Source of the DNA: Yoonia sp.
Lineage (GTDB): Bacteria; Pseudomonadota; Alphaproteobacteria; Rhodobacterales; Rhodobacteraceae
DNA: 64,000 nucleotides
NCBI GenBank assembly: GCA_023955335.1
Contig: JAGSGF010000012.1
Span: 1-64,000 of the forward strand
Direction: 5' to 3'
Part shown: in pieces, positions 58,288-64,000 of the stretch
How positions within the stretch are numbered: position 1 is the first letter of the stretch
Layout of the letters: the number at the start of each line of letters is the position of its first letter
Program-made: the position numbers and the translations under genes
Notes under the pieces: generated by a model
What the model was told of the DNA's origin: nothing
The model's database searches: none
Seen by the model: the letters and a program-made list of their open reading frames with translations, nothing else

Positions 58288-59706
58288 ATGACCCCAATGA
58301 CAGTGCGCGGCCTACCGCGTGGATTGCAGCATGATGCATGGTGGATGGCCGCCGATACCCAAACGGGCATTGGGCGCGGCACCGATAGACCCAAGTCGCG
58401 GCCAGTATGGGTGCTAATCCTGCTTGTGGTCTGCGCGGACCTTTTGGTGCTGCGGTCGTCGCTCGGGTTGGGCTTTGTTTTGCTGACGGTCATCCTCGCA
58501 GGTGCGACCCATTGGGTCATGCGCCGCGATGTTGACCGGACACCTGCCCTATCAGCCTGGGCCGTACTGTTGGTATCGTTGATCCCTGCGATTGATCTTT
58601 TGCAATTCACGTCATTCATCATCGCGTGGGCGGGACTGACGGTTTTTGCAGCCATGCTGACAGGTGACCTGATCTGGTCCGCTGTGATGCGATTGCCATT
58701 TAAGGGAGTGGTTCAAAGATGGACCGATATTGGCAATACACGTCTAAATGGGGCCAATAGGACGAATCTTATCGACTGGGCCTTGCCTGTTGGCGTTGGT
58801 GCGATTTTTGCCGCGCTTTTTGCGACGGCCAATCCGGTTGTGACTGAATTTCTTTCAAGCTTTAGTTTTGGTAACGCGCCGAGCATTGAGCGGGTCATTG
58901 CATGGACGATTTCCGCGCTGATCATTTGGCCATTGTTGCGCCTTGGTGCACTGCGGCTGCATGCCCCCGCGTCCCGCCCGCGCGCCCAAGTCCGCCGCGT
59001 TGGGATGGTCAATGTCCGGTCCGTGATGCGCGCACTCGTCGTGTTCAACGTGCTTTTTGCAGTTCAGACGGCCATGGATGTTGGGTATCTTTGGGGCGGG
59101 GTCCGGCTGCCAGACGGGATGACCTATGCCAATTACGCGCATCGCGGGGCCTATCCTTTGATGATGACTGCGCTTCTTGCGGGGGCGTTCGCGTTGATAG
59201 CGCAGTCTTGGCTTGATGGCCGGCTTATGCGTGGATTGCTGTTGCTGTGGATCGGGCAATCACTTGTATTGGTGATGTCATCGATCCTGCGATTGGACCT
59301 TTACATGGATGTGTACGGGCTGACGCAAATGCGGTTTGCTGCGGTCGTGTGGATGGTTGTGGTCGCGCTTGGGCTGGTGGTTCTTATCCGACAGATTGTT
59401 TGCCGTCACGATGCGGGCTGGATGCTGCGCCGTGCTTTTGGGATCGGCGTATTGGCGGTGTATGCTTGTAGCCTGACGAATGTTGCCGGGTTTGTCGCTC
59501 GTCATCAGTTAACCCAAGGGCCGCTGGATATTTACTACACGTGCCAGTTAGGCGAAGGCGCTGCGGTCGAAATCGCCCGTCATGGGCCACAGACCTGCCC
59601 GTATCGCCGGACCATCAGCACCCCAGCCGATCTGCGCGAATGGGGGTTCCGCAATGCGCGTCTGCGCCATACCCTTGCCGCAATCAAAGCGGAGGCAGGC
59701 GCATGA
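58288..59706 (+). CDS. DUF4173 family polytopic membrane protein
   Basis: A 472-residue inner-membrane protein with about ten hydrophobic segments. The conserved DUF4173 pattern appears as ALRLHAPASRPRAQ, VRSVMRALVVFNVLFAVQTA, MDVGYLWGGVRLPDGMTYA and the region NYAHRGAYPLMMTALLAGAF, which is characteristic of the family. The first 35 residues are cytosolic and the C-terminal 80 residues (ARHQLTQGPLDIYYTCQLGE) are soluble. Its function is unknown. An AAGGA lies 8 bases before ATG 58288. It overlaps the response regulator gene by ATGA, so it belongs with a two-component system, perhaps as a sensor or a target. Confidence 0.88.
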   Translation: MTPMTVRGLPRGLQHDAWWMAADTQTGIGRGTDRPKSRPVWVLILLVVCADLLVLRSSLGLGFVLLTVILAGATHWVMRRDVDRTPALSAWAVLLVSLIPAIDLLQFTSFIIAWAGLTVFAAMLTGDLIWSAVMRLPFKGVVQRWTDIGNTRLNGANRTNLIDWALPVGVGAIFAALFATANPVVTEFLSSFSFGNAPSIERVIAWTISALIIWPLLRLGALRLHAPASRPRAQVRRVGMVNVRSVMRALVVFNVLFAVQTAMDVGYLWGGVRLPDGMTYANYAHRGAYPLMMTALLAGAFALIAQSWLDGRLMRGLLLLWIGQSLVLVMSSILRLDLYMDVYGLTQMRFAAVVWMVVVALGLVVLIRQIVCRHDAGWMLRRAFGIGVLAVYACSLTNVAGFVARHQLTQGPLDIYYTCQLGEGAAVEIARHGPQTCPYRRTISTPADLREWGFRNARLRHTLAAIKAEAGA

Positions 59707-60392
59707 GCCAGCATATTTTAATTGCCGACGATGACGCTGGTATCCGCGATGTGTTGCGCATGGCCTGCGAACAGGCTGGGTTCGCGGTGTCGATGGCCAC
59801 GGACGGTCAAGAGGCGCTTGAGGTGGCGGGGCGATTGCAGCCGGACCTGATTGTGCTCGACATCGGGATGCCAGAAATGGATGGGCTGACGGTTTGCCGT
59901 GAAGTCCGCAAAACCAGCGCCGTTCCGATCCTTTTCCTAACGGCCCAAGGCGATGAAATTGACCGGATCGTAGGCCTTGAAATCGGGGCCGATGATTACG
60001 TGCCCAAGCCATTTTCGCCGCGTGAAGTCGTTGCTCGTATGCGGGCCATCCTGAAACGAACAGCAGGGATTGCGCCATCCACGTTTGTGCTGCGGCGCGG
60101 TGTTCTGAGCGTTGATCCAGATCGCCATGCATGCCGTGTCGGCGAGGTCACTGTTGTGCTGACCAGCCGTGAAATGGACGTGCTCGTGCAGCTAATGCGT
60201 CGCCCCGACAATGTCATGCCGCGGCCTGCGTTGGTGGATGCGGTTTATGGGACTAATATTCATGTAAGTGATCGCACAATGGATAGCCACCTACGGAACT
60301 TACGTGCAAAACTGTCTAGTGCTGGCTGTGCTGATGGGATCGAAACGGTGCACGGTGTTGGTGTTCGGATGGGCCCATGCAGCGCCGTGTAA
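59703..60392 (+). CDS. OmpR-type response regulator
   Basis: A 229-residue DNA-binding response regulator. The receiver domain shows ILIADDDAGIRDVLR (acidic pair), PDLIVLDIGMPEMDGLTVCR (phospho-Asp near residue 53) and DDYVPKPFSPREVVARM (conserved Lys). The C-terminal winged helix (about 130-229) has VVLTSREMDVLVQLMRRPDN, RTMDSHLRNLRAKLSSAG and the wing GVGVRMG. Its coding region overlaps the DUF4173 gene by 4 bases and the histidine kinase gene by 16 bases. Confidence 0.95.
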   Translation: MSQHILIADDDAGIRDVLRMACEQAGFAVSMATDGQEALEVAGRLQPDLIVLDIGMPEMDGLTVCREVRKTSAVPILFLTAQGDEIDRIVGLEIGADDYVPKPFSPREVVARMRAILKRTAGIAPSTFVLRRGVLSVDPDRHACRVGEVTVVLTSREMDVLVQLMRRPDNVMPRPALVDAVYGTNIHVSDRTMDSHLRNLRAKLSSAGCADGIETVHGVGVRMGPCSAV

Positions 60393-61306
60393 TCACCAAA
60401 TGGCGGCCCGCGCTCGCCCTTGTCCTTGGGGGTACGCTTGCGACCGTATTCTTTTTGCCGCTGCTTGGCGTCGGGTATTTTCGGTTTGCTGGCGGCGTGC
60501 TTGGCTGGGCTGAAACAAGCTGGATGATTGGCTGGATGGCGCTGGTGGCGACGGCAGGTCTTGGTGTGCTGCTTTGGCGTCTTGTGCTGCGGCCTGTGCA
60601 TCGGCTGACTGATTATGCAGGGTCTGTCGCACGCGGGGCGGACACTGTGGCGCCACCTGAACATTTCGGCACGCCTGAATTTTCCCAGCTGGGTGCAGCC
60701 GTGTTCCAAATGGCCGAAACCTTGCAGGGGCGTGCTGATATGTTGCGATCCTATGCCGATCACGTGACCCACGAATTGAAATCGCCGCTGAGCGTAATTT
60801 CAGGCGCCGCCGAGCTTTTGGCTGATCCGCAGTTACCTCCGACTGATCGGGCGGCCTTGGTTGAACGCGTTTCTGAGGCATCCGTGCGCATGGCCGCATT
60901 ACTAGAGGCGCAGCGCGCGCTTGCAGCAGCCCAAGACCCGATGCCGGCTGGGACCTGTTTGCTGTCTGATGTTGCGCAAGGCGTCACTGTTGACGTCGAT
61001 GGACCTGTTCCGATTAACGCCGCCGCAATGCGGCTTGTGATTGGGCATCTTGCAAGCAACGCGCGCGCGCATGGCGCGGGTCGCGTCACGATGGTTCACC
61101 AAGGTGACAACGTCCTGTTTTATGATGATGGGTCGGGGATTAGCTTGGGCAATCGAGACCGCATTTTTGATCCGTTCTTCACAACCCGTCGAGAGGCTGG
61201 TGGAACGGGCATGGGATTGCCGATTGTGCGGCGTATGTTGGCTGCGCAGGGCGCACGTATTGCGCTGACCGACGGCCCGGGAGCACATTTTGTCATTAGC
61301 TTTTAG
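60377..61306 (+). CDS. sensor histidine kinase
   Basis: A 309-residue membrane kinase with two N-terminal helices (ALALVLGGTLATVFFLPLLG; WMIGWMALVATAGLGVLLW) and a very short loop between them, so it has no large periplasmic sensor. A HAMP-like linker is followed by the dimerisation H box YADHVTHELKSPLSVISG (phospho-accepting His near residue 133), and an ATPase domain with LVIGHLASNARAHGAGRVTM (N box), VLFYDDGSGISLGNRD (G1), IFDPFFTTRREAGGTGMGLP (F and G2). The lack of a sensor domain makes the coupled DUF4173 protein a candidate signal partner. Confidence 0.94.
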   Translation: MQRRVITKWRPALALVLGGTLATVFFLPLLGVGYFRFAGGVLGWAETSWMIGWMALVATAGLGVLLWRLVLRPVHRLTDYAGSVARGADTVAPPEHFGTPEFSQLGAAVFQMAETLQGRADMLRSYADHVTHELKSPLSVISGAAELLADPQLPPTDRAALVERVSEASVRMAALLEAQRALAAAQDPMPAGTCLLSDVAQGVTVDVDGPVPINAAAMRLVIGHLASNARAHGAGRVTMVHQGDNVLFYDDGSGISLGNRDRIFDPFFTTRREAGGTGMGLPIVRRMLAAQGARIALTDGPGAHFVISF

Positions 61307-61398
61307 TCTGCAAGGCGGATTGGACATCGCAACAGACCTTGTGGTGTTCAATGTATCGATCCGTTAACCTCGATTTGTACATATATGGATAGCCCCAC

Positions 61399-63255
61399 AT
61401 GACCGATTTCCTGCTGCTTGCTTTTGTGTTTCTGATCGCTGGTGTCATCGCAGTTCCGATTGCGTCCCGACTGGGCCTTGGATCCGTGCTTGGTTACTTG
61501 ATCGCAGGCATTCTGATCAGCCCGATTTTGGCGTGGCTGCACGTGGATGTGATTTCCATTCAGCATTTCGCCGAGTTTGGCGTAGTGATGATGCTGTTCC
61601 TCGTGGGGCTTGAGCTGGAACCGAAATTATTATGGAGCATGCGCGCCAAACTGTTGGGCCTTGGCGGCGGACAGGTTGGCATCACCGCGCTATTGGTCAT
61701 GGCAGTTGGCATGGCTTTTGGACTGGTTTGGACAGTTGCATTGGCGGTTGGTCTGGTTTTTGCATTGTCATCCACGGCCATCGTGTTGCAAACCTTGACT
61801 GAAAAGGGCCTGATGAAATCTGATGGCGGGCAATCGAGCTTTTCGGTCCTGTTGTTCCAAGATATTGCGGTCATTCCGATGCTGGCCCTTGTGCCACTGC
61901 TGGCCTTGCCGGACCTAATTGAGGCGATGTCCCATGGTGAAGCTGGCGATCACGGCGAGACCATAAGTCTTGTGGCTGGTTTGGTTGGTTGGCAGGTCGC
62001 ACTTGTCACCTTGGGCGCGATTGCTGCGGTGGTTATTGTCGGCAGCTATCTGACGGGCCCGATTTTTCGGTTCATTGCTGCGGCCAATCTGCGCGAAATG
62101 TTCGTGGCCACTGCGCTGATGATCGTCATCGGGATTGCCTTGCTCATGTCGCTGGTGGGCCTGTCCCCCGCGCTGGGCACGTTCCTTGCGGGTGTCGTGC
62201 TTGCGAACTCTGAATACCGCCACGAGCTTGAAAGCGATATTGACCCGTTTAAGGGGCTGTTGCTGGGGCTGTTCTTTATGACCGTCGGTGCAGGCATCAA
62301 CTTTGGTCTACTAAGCGCAAACCTCGCGCTGATCGTTGGCCTGACCTTGGGGTTGATCATATTAAAGGCGGGCGTTTTGTATGTGCTTGCCGTTGTGTTC
62401 AAAGTGCAAGGTACGGATCGCTGGCTGTTTGCTTTGGGTCTCGCACAGGCGGGTGAATTTGGCTTTGTTTTACTGTCGTTCACTGTGGCCAATGGGGTGA
62501 TCCCAACGGCCTTGGCTGATCAGCTGTTGCTGGTTGTTGCCTTGTCCATGCTGCTGACACCTGCATTGTTCATCTTGTTTGACCGCGTAATCGTGCCCCG
62601 CTTCATGGTGGATGAAACGCGTGAAGCCGACGCGATGCCCGATGGCGGAAGCAAGATCATTATCGCAGGCCATGGCCGCGTCGGTGGTCTTGTGTCGCGG
62701 GTATTGAATGGGGCAGGGTATGCGCCAACAGTGATCGACTTTAGTTCGGCGCAATTGGAAATGCTTAAGCGGTTCGGCGCGCATGCCTATTACGGGGATG
62801 CGACCCGCCCTGATCTGCTGCATGCCGCCGGAATTGCGGACGCCAAACTGTTCGTCATCGCCATTGACGGTAAAGATCAGATCACTGAATTGGCCCGCTA
62901 CTTGCACCATCAATATCCGGACCTTAAAGTCGTCGCCCGCGCCGTGGACCGAACCCATGTTTATGATCTGTGGAATGCGGGCTGCCGTGATATCATTCGA
63001 GAATCTTACGACAGTGCGCTACGCATGGGGCGGTCATCGCTTGAGCATTTGGGTGCGGACCGCACGCAAGCTGATGCCGCAGTTGCGGTGTTCGATGAAA
63101 TGGACCGCAAAGGCATGATCGAGATTGCGTCGCATTACGATCCAGCCGTGCCCGCGATGGAAAATGAAGCTCTGATCGCCAAATTCAACGAGATGCGTGT
63201 TGACTGGGAAATTGATTTGAAGGCCCAGATGAAGGCGATCCTGACGGCCGATTAA
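61399..63255 (+). CDS. monovalent cation:proton antiporter (CPA2, KefB/KefC-type)
   Basis: A 618-residue antiporter. Residues 1-400 form about 12 membrane segments with FAEFGVVMMLFLVGLELEPK, ALSSTAIVLQTLTEKGLM, SSFSVLLFQDIAVIPMLALV (carries the conserved QD), LSPALGTFLAGVVLANSEYR and LALGQAGEFGFVLLS-like ALGLAQAGEFGFVLLSFTVA. A cytosolic RCK domain follows from about residue 415 (SKIIIAGHGRVGGLVSRVLN, then GYAPTVIDFS, ARPDLLHAAGIADAKLFVIA), which binds NAD(H) or glutathione adducts in relatives. It is probably a K+/H+ antiporter for electrophile or pH stress. A gap of 92 bases separates it from the histidine kinase gene. Confidence 0.94.
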   Translation: MTDFLLLAFVFLIAGVIAVPIASRLGLGSVLGYLIAGILISPILAWLHVDVISIQHFAEFGVVMMLFLVGLELEPKLLWSMRAKLLGLGGGQVGITALLVMAVGMAFGLVWTVALAVGLVFALSSTAIVLQTLTEKGLMKSDGGQSSFSVLLFQDIAVIPMLALVPLLALPDLIEAMSHGEAGDHGETISLVAGLVGWQVALVTLGAIAAVVIVGSYLTGPIFRFIAAANLREMFVATALMIVIGIALLMSLVGLSPALGTFLAGVVLANSEYRHELESDIDPFKGLLLGLFFMTVGAGINFGLLSANLALIVGLTLGLIILKAGVLYVLAVVFKVQGTDRWLFALGLAQAGEFGFVLLSFTVANGVIPTALADQLLLVVALSMLLTPALFILFDRVIVPRFMVDETREADAMPDGGSKIIIAGHGRVGGLVSRVLNGAGYAPTVIDFSSAQLEMLKRFGAHAYYGDATRPDLLHAAGIADAKLFVIAIDGKDQITELARYLHHQYPDLKVVARAVDRTHVYDLWNAGCRDIIRESYDSALRMGRSSLEHLGADRTQADAAVAVFDEMDRKGMIEIASHYDPAVPAMENEALIAKFNEMRVDWEIDLKAQMKAILTAD

Positions 63256-63385
63256 TCTTGGGGTGTTTGCGTTAACGGGTTCGGTTGTCGCACCCTATAT
63301 TTTCGCGGCGTGGCTATAGTCAATTCGGGTTGCGGGACGTAAAGTACTTGTAAATCGAGGGGTGCATGCGCGCGCCCTCAAATCT

Positions 63386-64000
63386 ATGCCATTTGGTCAG
63401 GACATTCCTTTGAAGAAAATCAGCATCGAAGACTTGCGCTCTCGTCAATGGTTTATGAACAAAAATAACCCGGAAATGACGGCGCTTTATCTGGAGCGGT
63501 ATCTGAATTACGGGCTGACGCGCGACGAATTGCAGTCGGGTAAACCGATCATCGCGATTGCCCAAACCGGGAGCGACCTGTCGCCGTGCAACCGCCACCA
63601 CATTGAGCTGACCAAGCGTGTACGGGACGGGATCATCGCCGCTGGTGGCACCCCGATTGAGGTGCCTGTGCACCCCATTCAAGAAACGGGCAAACGCCCG
63701 ACTGCGTCGCTTGACCGCAACCTTGCCTATCTGTCGTTGGTCGAGACCTTGTTTGGCTATCCGTTGGACGGTGTGGTCTTGAACATTGGCTGTGACAAGA
63801 CGACGCCTGCGTTGTTGATGGCTGCGGCGACCGTGAATATCCCCGCGATTGCCCTGTCCGTTGGTCCGATGCTGAACGGCTGGTGGAAAGGCGAGCGCGC
63901 TGGGTCCGGCACCGTGATCTGGAAAGCCCGCGAGCAGTTGGCCGCAGGCGAGATCGACGATGAAGAGTTTATGAACATCGCAGCTGCATCCGCCCCGTCT
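63386..64000 (+). CDS. IlvD/Edd family dehydratase, 5' part
   Basis: The first 205 residues of an IlvD/Edd dehydratase, cut off by the window end. Visible are [60 protein letters not shown] and [20 protein letters not shown], and the Fe-S ligand region [20 protein letters not shown]. This opening is like that of sugar-acid dehydratases (L-arabonate or xylonate type) rather than of true IlvD; the substrate cannot be settled. ATG 63386 has no clear ribosome-binding site; a TTG at 63410 with AGGA 7 bases before it is an alternative. A short reading frame overlaps that TTG. Confidence 0.88.
   Translation, partial: MPFGQDIPLKKISIEDLRSRQWFMNKNNPEMTALYLERYLNYGLTRDELQSGKPIIAIAQTGSDLSPCNRHHIELTKRVRDGIIAAGGTPIEVPVHPIQETGKRPTASLDRNLAYLSLVETLFGYPLDGVVLNIGCDKTTPALLMAAATVNIPAIALSVGPMLNGWWKGERAGSGTVIWKAREQLAAGEIDDEEFMNIAAASAPS

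Noticed and set aside
1-64000. CRISPR arrays, prophage, rRNA or tRNA genes
   Set aside because: No regularly spaced repeats, phage structural genes, integrase or attachment repeats were seen, and no intergenic stretch folds or reads as a tRNA or rRNA.

Overview
The window looks like a chromosomal segment of a marine alphaproteobacterium of the Rhodobacteraceae (Roseobacter group, perhaps near Loktanella/Yoonia/Octadecabacter). The evidence is the F0 ATP synthase operon with a separate b' subunit, the ffh-rpsP-rimM-trmD block, a core-2/I-branching glycosyltransferase with a long C-terminal extension, a double-domain ALDH16-type aldehyde dehydrogenase and a DUF1523 protein. Genes are densely packed, with many ATGA/GTGA overlaps. 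I see no rRNA, tRNA, CRISPR array, prophage or replication origin. The genus is an inference.

Layout. 1-268 is the 3' end of a frameshifted IS30-family transposase, next to trmD. 320-6908 (mostly minus) is the translation/secretion block: ffh, two GNAT acetyltransferases, chorismate mutase, rpsP, rimM, trmD, with a kinase-like gene and a sulfotransferase-like gene between rimM and trmD. 7354-9445 holds a LysR regulator overlapping an EamA exporter, and an ArsR regulator with a perfect palindromic operator candidate. 9633-12197 is the F0 operon atpI-B-E-X-F. 12267-16485 has a GntR/FadR regulator, an OmpA-like lipoprotein, an AraC-MGMT fusion, nth and a PfkB kinase. 16451-19997 is a surface-glycan group: a Rossmann-like protein, a family-2 sulfotransferase and a GT14 glycosyltransferase. 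20009-25966 carries a HIT protein, an ABC ATPase, a small zinc-finger protein, polA, an Hsp20 and a trypsin-like protease.

26025-29876 is the glycolate oxidase operon glcDEF; its promoter shares 9-bp-spaced TTGGT boxes with the promoter of the distant GntR gene, which suggests a regulon. 30997-37735 is a MoxR-DUF58-DUF4159-membrane protein operon. 37784-44870 is metabolic: DUF1285, hydroxypyruvate isomerase, succinate-semialdehyde dehydrogenase, an arylformamidase-like hydrolase, a P1-family peptidase, a cupin and creatinase. An L,D-transpeptidase follows.

45993-53052 is the strongest candidate for an undescribed system: an eight-gene, tightly coupled operon encoding a long coiled-coil protein, an AAA+ ATPase, two large soluble proteins and four small or medium membrane proteins, the last a DUF1523 protein. 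I recognise no established function for it. 53132-57397 has the fused ALDH16, deoC and an AraC regulator (deoxyribose/acetaldehyde catabolism). 57506-63255 has rpe, a DUF4173 membrane protein coupled to a response regulator and histidine kinase, and a KefB-type antiporter. The window ends inside an IlvD/Edd-family dehydratase.

Two short dispersed repeat families recur between genes. A palindrome around GATGGGTTTTAACCCATC occurs four times, always touching or within a few bases of stop codons. A motif around CTCGCTTTTTCCAAAATACTC occurs three times.
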